This document shows positions 21,783-32,847 of a stretch of 64,000 nucleotides of DNA, one piece after another. Below the pieces are notes generated by a model. The model ran no database searches, was not told where the DNA came from, and saw only the letters and a program-made list of their open reading frames with translations. Origin of the DNA: Triatoma infestans (taxonomy: Eukaryota > Arthropoda > Insecta > Hemiptera > Reduviidae); NCBI GenBank assembly GCA_011037195.1, contig JAAEAF010001935.1, positions 167,910-231,909 of the forward strand, written 5' to 3'. The stretch's first letter is position 1. Each line of letters opens with the position of its first letter. Made by a program: the position numbers and the translations under genes.

Positions 21783-21918
21783 AAGGTTCATTTTATAATC
21801 ACCCAAAGCATATGATTATATAATTTTATAATAAAAAAAATACAAAAAAAAAAAAAAATAAGTACCCATTAAAGAGCTGTTTGGCGATATGAATGATAAG
21901 ATATTATATTATTAGTAT
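21783..21918 (+). repeat. Direct repeat flanking palindrome, right
   Basis: Second copy of 20599-20722, with an A-run of about 15 inserted at 21843-21858. It overlaps the outer palindrome arm. Confidence 0.8.
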
Positions 21919-22333
21919 AAATACAAATAGTGAAAGTTGGTAATATCAATTTCTCAGTTCAATCGCAGTAGAATATCAAGGTAGGTACATTTTTTTATAA
22001 TAATAAATATATTAAATTATCATTTACTAAATTTATGTATTACGTATTGATGATATGTCTAATTAGGATAATTAATAGCCGGCATTTGTTCGTTAGGATA
22101 GTTGCTTCTCTGAACAATTTTTCATAGGGCCATTGCTTGCCCAAAAAATAATGATTTAAACAATTTCTTATCGCAATATTGTTTCCCACATAATTAAAAT
22201 ATAATCATTATTTAAAAAAACTAATTTAATAAGAAATAAAATTATCTTTTGGCCCCTCCCATCTTCTCAGCGGCATAAAGTCATTCATAAATTAAATTAA
22301 TTACTAAAATTTAGGTAAAACATATAGGTAAAT

Positions 22334-22346
22334 AATACGGAAACCA
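22334..22346 (+). repeat. SINE target-site duplication, left
   Basis: AATACGGAAACCA is repeated exactly at 22580-22592. Confidence 0.85.
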
Positions 22347-22579
22347 GGGATTAGCTCAAGTGGTAGCGCGCTGGACTAGCAACGCGGAGATCACGGGTTC
22401 GAATCCAGCCGTGCTCCCCTTAGAATTTTCTCTTCCTAGAGCCCCTACAGCTCACTGTCCGTGAGGGCAGTGTTGTCTGTAACGAGAGAACACTGTCCGG
22501 AGGCCGACAGTGCACCGAGAAGGCTCCGGGCGCAAATGACCACAGATGTTGAGACGCCTTAAATTAATTAATTTAAAAA
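22347..22579 (+). repeat. tRNA-Ala-derived SINE, copy 2 (complete)
   Basis: The head folds like tRNA-Ala: GGGATTAGCTCAAGTGGTAG (A box), anticodon AGC in ACTAGCAAC, and B box GGGTTCGAATCC. The body carries three related CTGTCCG segments. The tail is GCGCAAATGACCACAGATGT plus GAGACGCCTTAAATTAATT. It is bounded by 13-bp duplications, so all 233 bp inserted as one unit and this is not a standalone tRNA gene. It is the best reference copy for the family. Confidence 0.9.
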
Positions 22580-22592
22580 AATACGGAAACCA
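22580..22592 (+). repeat. SINE target-site duplication, right
   Basis: Exact second copy of AATACGGAAACCA, right after the AT-rich tail of the SINE. Confidence 0.85.
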
Positions 22593-22824
22593 ATTAAAAA
22601 TATTGTTAGCAAATTAAAATAGCATAATTAAAATAGTAGCAAAGGAATTGTTGTATACTGAGCTGAATCCGTATCAAGGTGTTAGGTCCTAGTAATCCTG
22701 TACAGATGTTTCTGAGGGAATCGTGAGCCACTAGCGTATGAAAACGGCGTACACAAGCCTATCTTGATCTATCAACACTCTGTTCGCTTGTTCTTGAATG
22801 ACACTCCTCACTTCCTCTATGATT

Positions 22825-22990
22825 TTTTTTGGTTTATCAAGCGTTTTGCTGCATGATAAGTATGTGGCTTATCTGCTTGATCCTGGTTGAGCCTAATTTG
22901 GCAAACTGCTTTTGGATGTTCATTACCAGGAATGCCACAATGGTGCAGAATCCACTGAAAAGCCATTTAAGCGTCAGCAAGAGTCCATTC
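22825..22990 (-). pseudogene. RNase H relic of a LINE
   Basis: Minus strand: LQWILHHCGIPGNEHPKAVCQI then PHTYHAAKRLINQ. This matches the final RNase H box (LQW-P-HCGI-GNE-AD-LA) and the PTSYREAK-LI segment that follows it in insect RNase H LINEs. The catalytic Asp after GNE has been replaced by HP. It is short and lacks other domains. Confidence 0.55.
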
Positions 22991-25900
22991 ATTGATTCAT
23001 TCGTTTTGTCACACTGAAGACATTCACGTTATTCCATTGATGTTTCTTCATTCTTTTAAGTTAATGGATTGTTTATCTTTGAAGGGAGTAAGTTGGCTTT
23101 ATTTTATGATAAATTTATGTACATTATTGCCCAAAAATCCATGGTTAATTTCAGATAACTCATTAATCTGATTGTTATCACTCTTCTATCATTTTTCACA
23201 TAGGCAAAGGCTATGAAATCATCCTCACTCAATAGTTTTATGTTGGTGGTTCAGAGTATATATAGATTTCAACAATCCATATGAAGATAACTCAACATGA
23301 GTACGCGATGAAGTTTTCAAATCTGTTGCGACTTCCATTCTTTTCCTAACAAATGTAAAACTTTATGATGCAATGCATAAAAAGCATCTTCTGGCTATGT
23401 TCTAGGAATTCTTCCTAAACCCATAGTTGAATTCATTAATTCTATAAATATTTCTCCAAAGGAAAGGCAAGATTTTCATTTATATATGTATGCATATTCT
23501 TGTTCAATTTCAATGTAAGGTATTTCTCCGAAATACATTATTTTGATTGTTTCTACGTATTGATTAAAACAAAAAATTGATGCAACATTTTGTAAAAATA
23601 ATTCTTTACTATATTATTAATAGAAATGTTTAATAAAAATGAAAGTACATTTCAAATACATTTGATTAAGCAAAATTACATTGGATAGGCAAAATTAAGT
23701 TGTCATTCTGAAATAAATGGGAAAGAAATGCTTAAAGAAGATAAATAAAAGAAAAAGATTACACAGGAATACAGGAAGTAATGAATTGCGTTTAAAAAAA
23801 TCTTATGTAGAATACTGTCTTTAATATGACTCGTTGTATACCAACAGTTAGAATCAGTTTTATACCAACTGAGAAATAGTATTTAATTGTTCTTAACACT
23901 AAATATATGTAAACTAAAAGTTATTTAGCTCCCAGAGGAAAGCTTATCAACGAAGACAGGTTGTAAAATAATATGATAATTTCAAGGATATTAAGAGCTC
24001 GATGTAAGTGGCAACTTATCATTCAGCACTATGGGTACGGTTTTCATCAACCTTCAAAGAGCAATAGCCAATGTTGGGCTTCAGGCTAAGCCACAACTAA
24101 ATACCTACTTTGAGGAGGGAGAATTATGAAGCATTATATTTTGGTGGTTGATGTTTCACCATTGAACGCATGAACTTATATATTTTGGTCTCTAGAGATG
24201 ATATACTTCCTAATATTCAGCGCAGAATTGTTGCACAGGAAGGAGGAGAAGTTATTTTGGCCGACAAAACAACTAAAGTCACAAGTTAATCTTTCATTTT
24301 AGAGAACTCTAATATAATAAGACTCTCATGGACTGTTCTGACGCATACGCCTCAATGCTTAACATTATCAAGTTTAGAGGGTTGCACATTACTAATGTGA
24401 AAAGAATTTTTGGAGAAGTGGATTTCCTAAGGTTCATTAAGCCTGAGATTGATTTCGTTGGGAACGTTACTTGCTGATCAAGACCAGAAAAAGAATGCTG
24501 CTTTTAACACGAGAAGAAAGCAGCTCAACCAGTTATGGAAAAAGATATAGATGATAGATAGTTTGGCTGCAGATGCTCGATTTGTCTTGTCACTGTAGCG
24601 CCCATGGAAAGGATCATTCACGTGATCTCCAAGTGGCTGGTATTTTTTTATATACTTAAAGTCAGATCTATCGTTATCCGTTTCTCCGTTTTTATTTGTA
24701 TTATAACCAAAACGTTATGAGCAGTTTTATTCTGAAGTAGTTATTTTCGATAATAATAAAACCACTGTCAATTTAGCTTTCTATGAAATACAATTAATTA
24801 TTAGACCAACAAATACAGTCATGGAATAAAAGACTGGCCACACAACGTATATCACAAAATTAACCACGTTATCAAAAAAGTTTGAAACAAACCATTCATC
24901 ATCATGCTGTTATGTATTGTCGGTAACGTACCATGAGATTCAGTGTAAAAAGGGGTATGATGAAGTTCGCGACAGCATTATCTATCATTCATTAATCAGA
25001 TGGACAATGCAACTTCAGTTTTGAACAATGTCATTTTTACTTGGTCTTCAGTTGATGATTATGTAATGAACACTTTCTCTCAACTAAAATAACAAGCTTG
25101 GCTAACTTGAAACATACACACTGAGCTTCATTAAATGACATACTAGAAATTATAAATTATTATTCACTTTTTGAAAGACAAGGGCCCCCTCAAACTTAAA
25201 TTTTTCAGTTTTAAATAATTTCAGGACTGTATATTTTCAATTTGACTTCAGTTTGTATTTAATAAAGACAGTAATGTTTGAGGGATTTTGAAAAGTTCAC
25301 AGAAGAATTTCACAAATGTTTAATGACTAAGGATCTAATCTAACCTTTGTTAAAAATTATTTTATTTCAGAGATAAATGTCTTAACTGTTTGTAACAAAC
25401 TGCTCTTTAACAGTTAAAATATAGGTCACCAGAGAGTTCCTTGTTCAAGGAACTGTATATCTCTCAGTACATATTGCTGGAAAGGCTTTCTATCTTAGAC
25501 GGCTCTTACTTCAATACTACTCCCTTTAGTTGGAAACTCTCTTAGATTTCTCATCTCTCATTGAAACCATCTGCAAGAACCAGAACCATTCTGAAAAAGG
25601 GGATTGAAAACTCAAGTCTTTTAATTTATTTCCGTGGAACTAAAAATAACAAATTGCTCATTTGTAAAAGTCTGAAAAAATAAATTTTTTCAAGATAAAA
25701 TCCATCCTTGTATAATGAATTATATTGTATTAGTGGATTTTATTACTAAATAAATAAAGCACAATAAATAAAATCTTCCCTTACAATGATAAAATAAAAA
25801 GAAGAATAAATTAAGTTTCACAACATTATTTTCAAACTTTCTCAAATAAACACGGAAAAAAATGAAAACTCTTTTAGCATATTTATGGTTAATTTGTTAA

Positions 25901-26400
25901 TAGCTGCCTGCATTGTGTTGTGAAAAATTAATCATAGAAAATTATTTGGATGAAAATTAATGAAGTATGGAGATAAAATTAATGTGGTGATAGCGGTGAG
26001 GGTAAAATGTCCCTGTAAAATTGTCGGTATTATCTTTGAAGTGGCGTATTAAATGTGGTATAGAAACTAGTGATTGGCGGAGATAGATTACTTGTCTGAT
26101 CGCGACGCCTTTCAAATGATAGACAAAGTGCCTTCAAGGCAGCATAATATTCATAAACCTACACAAATAAAGTACTATTACTTCTAGTTGTTGATGTAAG
26201 AATTCGGGTCAGATTTACAAAACTGGGTTACCATGATGTTATATTTATAATAATAAGTTTTTTAAGTAACTTTAAATTAACATTTACGTATGTTTATACT
26301 GTAAGTGCTTGAAATATTTATAGTATCATTCTTTTACATCTATGCGTTGTATTGATTTATAATATTTTTGTAAAAAGGGTTTTTCATCAATATTAATGTA
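22991..26400. other. Long stretch without recognised genes
   Basis: 3.4 kb with no ORF above ~60 codons carrying a motif. 24000-24600 is less AT-rich than its flanks and may be a decayed coding sequence, but no frame gave a recognisable domain. No TSDs, SINE heads or hammerhead motifs were found. Confidence 0.45.
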
Positions 26401-26404
26401 AATA

Positions 26405-26700
26405 AATGTCTGGGTTTTTATCTGTCGAAGCATCATCCTTCTATGTGTTAGTTCTAAACGTTTTCGGATTCTCATCTAATCGTCAGAGTATGGCTATAAA
26501 GTTCGAGACAGATAGTTGACTTCATCAACTCCGAAGTTTTGTCTTGCACAATCAGTGTGTGCATAATAGAAACTTAAAAGTTGAAGAATATTCTCTACAT
26601 GAATTTGACAGCATATTCTGACTTTGGATGAAAATTCGAAACAGGCCAGCGCCAACACAAAGAAACATGCTATGATGGATAAATTCTCAGATATTATCTA
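26405..26700. repeat. Degenerate inverted pair with hammerhead-like motifs
   Basis: The left part carries, on minus, CTGACGA (26480-26486) and GAAAACG (26459-26465). The right part carries, on plus, CTGACTT (26618-26624), helix II TGGAT-GAAA-ATTC (mostly paired), and GAAACAGGCC. Outer arms read GTCGAAGCAT at left and ATGCTATGATGG at right. It belongs to the same family as 31490-32829 and 53460-53660 but is older, and core positions are changed. Confidence 0.4.
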
Positions 26701-27384
26701 CCCTTGCGGATCCAATCACATATTCACTAATTAAATATTCTAGTTTTTACATTTTTACGGATATCAGTCTGTTTGTATGTGTGAGACACGAAGAATCCCC
26801 ACCACATAGATACTGGTGGCATGAGAGAGGGTTCGATTGTGAATAATACTACAGACAAGAGAAGAGTGAAATTGTGATTTGTGTTATATCTTACCTTACC
26901 TTTTAATAAGAAATTATTTATTAGATATTACTGCATTACCAATGTAAATGGATCGATATCTAATTAAACGTCTCATTAAATTTATTGAATATTTTATTGA
27001 TGTTTAACATATTTAACGTTAATAGAGACGTTCTTTATGTTACGATCCCTAATTCCTAGATATCAAGCCATTATTTTGTTGACCATAGAGATCCGTAACA
27101 ACATGTTTTGAGTTCCTTGTGAATGTAAGAAAATCTGGTGGGTCATACTCACCATTAGTTTTGTTACTGATATTATTATAGTTATGGCAATTAGAACTGT
27201 ACTAAGACAGAAAGGAATGATTACTTGAATGTGAATACACTTAACAGACTTAGACAGTACCTTGATCAGTCCCCACCGCATAACTTGTACTAACAGGGTA
27301 AATTTAACTTCATAATTCTCCCAGAATCCTGCCTTAAATAAATTTATTTCAGAAAAAAGTTACAAATAAAAATGTCAAGCATAT

Positions 27385-27857
27385 CATTCCAAAGTTGAAA
27401 GAAAATTCTTGGGAAAGAAAATGCAAAATCCATTTCCTAACGTTCACTTGTGGTGAAGCAATTTAATTCAAATTTAGAAATTTCGTGGACAAATTTTTCA
27501 AATAGAAGTGATTAGCATCCTTATGTTTTGAAGTTTTAAGAAAATCGTTACTTTCGAGAAAATCGTGAGAATCTGCGAAAATAACTTAGGAAAGTTGCAA
27601 TTTCGGTTGGTCGAATTCAGATTTAGACCTAAACGTTCGTGTCATATCGAAATATCACGTTTGAGCTTTCAGGGGTTTATCGTTTTAGAACTATTTCGTT
27701 GGCAGACCCACAAAACACTCACACATATATAAGTCATTCGCTAAAACATTTCCTTCGTATTGAGAAGACCTGAAAATTTGTATTTCTAATGAAACTTGTG
27801 ATTTCCAAAATATAGCACGATCGCAGTAGTTCCTCTTATAGGATAAAAGAAAGTAAA
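27385..27857 (-). repeat. Degenerate Helentron-like repeat
   Basis: Minus strand: TTTACTTTCTTTTATCCTATAAGAGGAACTA at the 5' end (27827-27857), a (GT)-like tract at 27712-27727, and ACGATTTTCTTAAAAC boxes downstream. Layout is as in family A with heavy divergence. The 3' end is lost. Confidence 0.45.
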
Positions 27858-28937
27858 CTTTGAAACATTGATCTAATGAATTGATCAATATAGAAAAAAT
27901 TATTTCAGTTTTTATATTATAAGTTCTGATATCGCAATTTAAGTATTTATCTGAAAAAAAAAACGCCTATATCTCATGCTTTCAACTCTATAGCAATACA
28001 GAGACGTCGTCAAGCCCTGTACTTCATAGAGAACATGAGAACAAGATTTGTTCTGTAGAATAACATGCCAAATTGAAAAGTGAAATGGCAGATAGATTAG
28101 TAAAGAAAGTTTAGCTCAAAGAATCCTTGATATTATATTATGTTATAGCAGACAAATTTTAAAGGAGCATTATAATCATAAATTAGAGCATAAATGGACT
28201 AAAGAAGGCAAAGACTATGAAAAGCTTACGGGAACCTCATAATGGAATTCCTAATATCCTTGAGAGATGTGACTCGGTGGGATTATTAAGAATGACGGCA
28301 CTTTTATATAATAGAGCATAAGAAGGCATAAAATTACAGGCATATAATTATAAAGAATAGCACTAAATTTTTATTATTATTAGATTGGCCTGCTGGTGTC
28401 AGATGAGTCTTATGCTATGAAAAAAATGATTAGCAAAGTAGGAATTGAGAATCAGTGGGGATCGATTAACAGCTCTCTTAAGGACAATATATAACTCTAG
28501 TTTATTTAATATTGCCATAAACTATTGTATATTTTTTTAATACTAAAATGTTGAAATAGGTTTTATTTTGAACAAAACCAAACTCTTTATATTATTCAGA
28601 AACCAAACCTTGAATACAAAATCAACCTACCGCCAACCTAGGCAACATATTACAAAAGATATATACTCGTAGTTTACTTCAATAGTTCTGGACTACTCAA
28701 TAGATCAATAGTCTGGATCTCAACCATATCTTGCCACCACGAAATAGGGCTCAAATTTTGCAAGACTCATTCATACTTACAATATGCATTAATGTAATCG
28801 AAAGCGCTTTTAGATGCAGGAATACCCTATGATCCATATAATTACACTAAGACGGATCACAAAAAACTGTTACCACCTAAAACAATAGTTTCAACTAAAT
28901 GAAAACTGAAGCTTATTGGATTTATCACTGCATTACT
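27858..28937. other. No recognisable feature
   Basis: AT-rich, without ORFs, RNA genes or clear repeats. Confidence 0.45.
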
Positions 28938-28948
28938 AATTGATTGTT

Positions 28949-29220
28949 AAAGGAAAGGATTACTCAGTGGTAGCGCGCTGGACTAGCAACGCGGAGGACC
29001 CGGGTTCTGCCCTTAGATTTTTTTCTTCCTAGGAACCTCTTACAGCTCACTGTCCAGTGATGGACAATGTTGTCTGTAACGAGACAACACTGTCCAGAGG
29101 CCGGCAGTTCACTGAGAAGGCTCCGAACTTTGGGGTAGCTATATGGGCCCAGAAGGGCTTTGGATAGCATCGGGCTTCATCCCTCCCAACAGACAATTGA
29201 TTGATCCCCCCCCAAAAAAA
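28949..29220 (+). repeat. tRNA-Ala SINE, copy 3, with a different 3' tail
   Basis: Flanked by the 11-bp duplication AATTGATTGTT (28938-28948 and 29221-29231). The head (GGATTACTCAGTGGTAGCGC) and body match copy 2, but the B-box segment is partly deleted (GGGTTCTGCCC). After GAGAAGGCTCCGA (29118-29130) the usual tail is replaced by ~90 bp that includes GGGTAGCTATATGGGCCC and ends in CCCCCCCC plus A8. The whole chimera lies between the duplications, so it inserted as a unit. Confidence 0.75.
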
Positions 29221-29231
29221 AATTGATTGTT

Positions 29232-30433
29232 GAAATTGGAAAGAAAAACTAAACATTGATTAACACTTCTTTTTCACTACAAATAGCCAATTAAAAATTT
29301 ATCAAAGTAACTATATACATGCAAATTTTAATTTTACTTTTCATGACAAATTCATTGGAAATTATTAAATTTATTGCTCTCTATAATGGAGAAATTGAGG
29401 AGAGAAATTAGGTTTGATTAAATGAACGAGATATGAAGACACTAATATAATGTAGCTAAGTTTACACTAACTGCAATGGACTTTATAATGAAAATGATAG
29501 AATGAATGGTGTGAGTAAAGATATGACACGATGCGATGTACAGTTGTATGGTTGTATCTGATAGATGACCTCTAGATAGATTCCCACTGGCTTATATACA
29601 CAGGTTCTCCCACTCTAGCCTGCCTAAGTCAGAAAGTAGTCTCTGTTAACCAGAGAGGGCCTCTCTTCTCTCTGCTGTGGTTGCATTCTCTTTGCCGTTA
29701 CACTCTCACAACACAAATAGATTCTTCGCTAACAACATAATTTTTTTTTCTATTTTTTATTTTATTTTGAAATTTTTAAGCTGTATAACACATAATACGT
29801 ACATATACACTACGTAAATATTTAGAATAAGAGATATCTGAGTGTAAAGAGCTGAAGAAGAATTACATTTTAATATCAGTATTTATTATTTATTTTCCCT
29901 GATTTTCACTTAAACTTTGCGTGCTTTCCTAAGGAACATATAAACGATGGAAATTATTACAGTTTCCCTATCAAAGAAGTATCAATTTCTGTAACAACAG
30001 CAATATATTTCTGGATCCCAAAAATGTCTTTTGTTCTTTTTTATTTTTTAATTACCTTTATTAAATTGTTTTGATAAAGATTTGGTTTTAATTTGTTAAA
30101 GAATTCTTTTAATCAACTACAATTGCTTAATTACAAAACTCAAATTAATTTAATTGTATAAAGTGTGGTGATAGTGTTTATATTTGCTTGTAAAAGTTGC
30201 ACTTAATTATAGCAGGATTTTTATTAAGCTAACATTTATTTTCTTTTTTAATTAAGTTAAATATTAATTAATTAAGTTAAATGTAATGTGCCTCACTCCA
30301 AGAGTTTAGAAAAATTTCTTAACAGGGAAATTAAAAAAAAAGAAGCCCAACAAGCCTTTTTTTATTTTATTTTTGACTTGTAAACGCATGCTCCATGCAC
30401 AATAGCATATTATATGCGTGGTTATAAAATGCT
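29232..30433. other. No recognisable feature
   Basis: AT-rich spacer with TTAATTAAGTTAAAT duplications at 30250-30285. 29560-29700 is somewhat GC-richer but has no motif. Confidence 0.45.
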
Positions 30434-30630
30434 ATTTTTTTTTTTTTTTGGCGCATCAACAACCTGGGTCATAAGCGCTGTACAAAATAGGACCAACGAA
30501 CTAGGTTCTTTCTTTACACGACGTCCATCGCAACTTCTCATGGAAGTGGCTTGGAACCGGGCGATTTCATAGTTTCACTGCCGCTCTAAAATGCCTTTAT
30601 AAATACCACGCGGAAAAAAGCAAGGAGGCA
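30434..30630 (-). repeat. Short element carrying the shared SINE-like tail
   Basis: On the minus strand it ends GCGCTTATGACCCAGGTTGT then TGATGCGCC and an A-run (T-run at 30437-30450). The tail matches that of the tRNA-Ala SINEs, but the body (AAGCCACTTCCATGAGAAGT) is unrelated to theirs. The 5' end is undefined. Confidence 0.45.
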
Positions 30631-30699
30631 TCAGTCTAAAATAGGTTAGGAATTGAAAAAAAAATAAAAAAATAGTTGGGTATATAAAATATCATATCT

Positions 30700-30808
30700 G
30701 TCAATAACATGTCAATATCATAAAAACAATATACAAAACAAGTCAACAACTATAAACAACAAAACAGACAAAATAGCAGGGGAATCTACATGAAACAACA
30801 AAATTAAT
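30700..30808 (-). repeat. LINE 3'-UTR fragment (duplicate of 31843-31935)
   Basis: About 90 bp (AATATACAAAACAAGTCAAC through GGAATCTACATGAAACA) is nearly identical to 31856-31926, which lies in the 3' UTR of the minus-strand LINE at 31717-32651. It is interpreted as a short 5'-truncated second copy. Confidence 0.6.
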
Positions 30809-31471
30809 TTCCTGCCTTCTTTCTTCGAAGATAACCGTCTGAACCTATTAGTTTGTTCCGTCAAATTCTAGACTGTTAAATCTAGCTTTTAGAAAAATTG
30901 TAGTTTGTGGTTAGTCATCAGTTTCGTTTCGTTTTCTGGCCAGGTTCCACCCAGTTAGTGTAGTAATTTCGATTTGTTTTGGTCTTTTTGAAGCAAATAT
31001 TGGATAGTCGAATATAATGTTGTAATACGTATTAGTAGGTAATCATGGTAAATGTTGAAAATGAGAACATCCGGAACTAGCATTAAAGTCACAATTTATA
31101 TAATTTTACTGTGTATGCTAAGAGAAGAGTTAATAGAAGATGGTGGTGACCGAGCGATGAGTTTTGATGATTCTTGGTAGAGTGATGAATTTAGAATATA
31201 TAGCATTGATATTACGGGTCGTTTGAGTAGTGATGTGGCTACTTAGAACTCTTACTTGTTCTAACGGTGGTGAGCTACCATGGCTAGAACCTTGATGGAC
31301 CTTTTAAGGGTGATGTGGTAACTAATCGTACTTTTCAGAATTGAATTGTAGACTGGCCCTAAGCCCCTCAGGTAGTCAGCTTATGTTTGATTTCTCTTAC
31401 AGCTAGAGATATCTTTTAGGCTGATGTGGCTTAAACTCATTTGCCTAAGCACTATTGTGAGCGATGCAGAG

Positions 31472-31489
31472 AATGTAATGCATAGTTGA
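31472..31489 (+). repeat. Target-site duplication of inverted-pair element, left
   Basis: AATGTAATGCATAGTTGA. The right copy at 32830-32847 differs at one base (AATGTAGTGCATAGTTGA). Confidence 0.7.
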
Positions 31490-31565
31490 ATATGTGGATG
31501 GGTCCTCAATGCTGGATAACATCTGGTATTTTATCAGTCGTAGCATATATATTTATATTGTTCCT

Positions 31566-31595
31566 GACTGGTTTCGGATTTTCATCCAAAGTCAG
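31566..31595 (-). ncRNA. Hammerhead-like motif H6
   Basis: Minus strand: CTGACTT (last core position changed), helix II GGAT-GAAA-ATCC (4 bp), GAAA, CCAGTC. The core change and the broken ACCGGT suggest reduced or no activity. Confidence 0.4.
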
Positions 31596-31716
31596 AACAA
31601 ATTCCCAAGTTCGTACAGAGTGTTCACTTCAACATAATGTTTCTGTTACACTCACACTTGTTGGTTTTTAATTTAAATAGTTGGCATTTTACTGTACTAA
31701 TTTTCTTACGCTTGTT

Positions 31717-32651
31717 TTTTTTTTTAATGCACTTAACTGCGTTAAGCATTATGATAACTATTTCACACCAAATATAATAAAATAATACAGACACATAAAA
31801 CAATAAGAACAACTTATAAAAAATGTAATATGAACAACATAAATCCAAAAAACAAACAATATACAAAACAAGTCAACAACTATAAACAACAAAACAGGCA
31901 AAATAACAGGGGAATCTACATGAAACATCAAGCAACAAGAACCAACAAATCTCAATCTTGGAGTCAATTGCTTTTAAATAAAGAGGCCGCCTTTAGATAT
32001 CTTAGGGCACTGGTCACTACTGAGTGATTGTCGGCTAGTGCTGCTTTTACCGTTGATGGTATTTTGTAGAATTGTCTGGGAGCCTATATTTTTTACATGA
32101 AATAAGAATATGCTGAATCGTGAGCAGGACATTAGAATCACAGAGAGGCGGTTGTTGGCGAGACATCAGATAGCCATGAGTAAGACGGCTATGGCCAATC
32201 CTAAGGCGCGTCACAACTACGTCTTACTGAACCTCTGTCTGAAACTTCTTACTGAAGTATCCCATGGGTATACACTCTCTTTTATTTCTCTCAGCTTGTT
32301 GTCCGTTACTGCACCTCACTCATTTTGCCATACCTGCCAACAATGCCTTGCCCATATGGCCTTTATAGCTTGTATGGAACACTTTCCTAAAGTCGGTAAC
32401 ATTAGTTAGCCAATTTGGCTAACTTATCGGCCTCTATATTACCGAGGATATCCGAATGCCCCGGTACCCACACAAAAATAACTTGAGTTCCGCTCAAGTT
32501 CAAGTTGTATAACACTGCATGTATGTCTTGGATGATAGTGTCCTCTGAGTATAGATCCTCTAAGCTTCTAGAGAGCTTTCAGAGTCTGTGCAGACAACAA
32601 CTGTCCCCAAAATACCTTGAATTAGACTTGAGGCCTTGTACAAAGCATACA
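31717..32651 (-). pseudogene. RNase H-type LINE fragment with poly(A)
   Basis: Flanked by TTTCTTAYGCTTGTT duplications (31702-31716 and 32652-32666). On minus it reads VVVCTDSESSLEA, then VIFVWVPGHSDILGNIEADKLAKLAN (RNase H DS-S and WVPGH-GN-AD boxes). It continues to TRLRIGHSRLTHGYLMS and PPLCDSNVLLTIQHIL (post-RNase H region), a ~300-bp 3' UTR and an A-run (T-run 31718-31728). It is 5'-truncated inside RNase H and frameshifted. It inserted in the spacer of the inverted-pair element, so it is the younger of the two. Confidence 0.75.
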
Positions 32652-32757
32652 TTTCTTATGCTTGTTGCTATTTAAATTAAAAACCAACAAGTGTGTGTGT
32701 GTGTAACAGAAACATTACGTTGAAGTGAACTCTCTACAGGAACTTGGTGAATTTGCT

Positions 32758-32787
32758 CTGACGATGGAGGAAAATCCGAAACCGGTC
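32758..32787 (+). ncRNA. Hammerhead-like motif H7
   Basis: Plus strand: consensus CTGACGA, helix II GGA...TCC (3-4 bp), GAAA, palindromic ACCGGT, cleavage triplet GTC, then AGGAA facing upstream TTGCT (4 of 5 pairs). It is the best preserved member of this family in the window. Confidence 0.55.
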
Positions 32788-32829
32788 AGGAACAATATAA
32801 ATATGCATGCTACGACGGATAAAATACCA

Positions 32830-32847
32830 AATGTAGTGCATAGTTGA
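32830..32847 (+). repeat. Target-site duplication of inverted-pair element, right
   Basis: AATGTAGTGCATAGTTGA, matching 31472-31489 with one difference. Confidence 0.7.

Larger units (their letters stand above)
20549..21809. repeat. Large palindrome (~410-bp arms) with hammerhead-like motifs
   Basis: Inner arms 20747-21160 and 21329-21743 are near-identical inverted repeats around a 168-bp spacer. An outer pair, 20549-20597 with 21757-21809 (GGCTGTTAAATAAAGGTTCA), extends the symmetry. Each arm has a hammerhead-like core pointing outward (20773-20803 minus, 21686-21716 plus). A ~120-bp direct repeat flanks the structure (20599-20722 and 21783-21918). There is no ORF of note. The high arm identity suggests recent formation or gene conversion. 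It is probably the largest member of the inverted-pair class seen at 17.5 kb. Confidence 0.8.
31490..32829. mobile_element. Inverted-pair hammerhead element split by a LINE
   Basis: The left arm (~31530-31680) and right arm (32668-32829) are inverted repeats, with GGTTTTTAATTTAAATAG facing CTATTTAAATTAAAAACC. Their original spacer is only ~37 bp once the LINE at 31717-32651 is taken out. Hammerhead-like motifs lie at 31566-31595 (minus) and 32758-32787 (plus). A ~40-nt leader (ATGTGGATGGGTCCTCAATG...) sits only outside the left arm, as in the 53.5-kb copy. An 18-bp duplication flanks the composite. Without the LINE the unit is about 390 bp and non-coding. Confidence 0.65.

Noticed and set aside
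22347..22418. Genuine tRNA-Ala(AGC) gene
   Set aside because: The cloverleaf-like head continues into a SINE body and tail, all inside one 13-bp target duplication, and the same unit recurs at four other sites.
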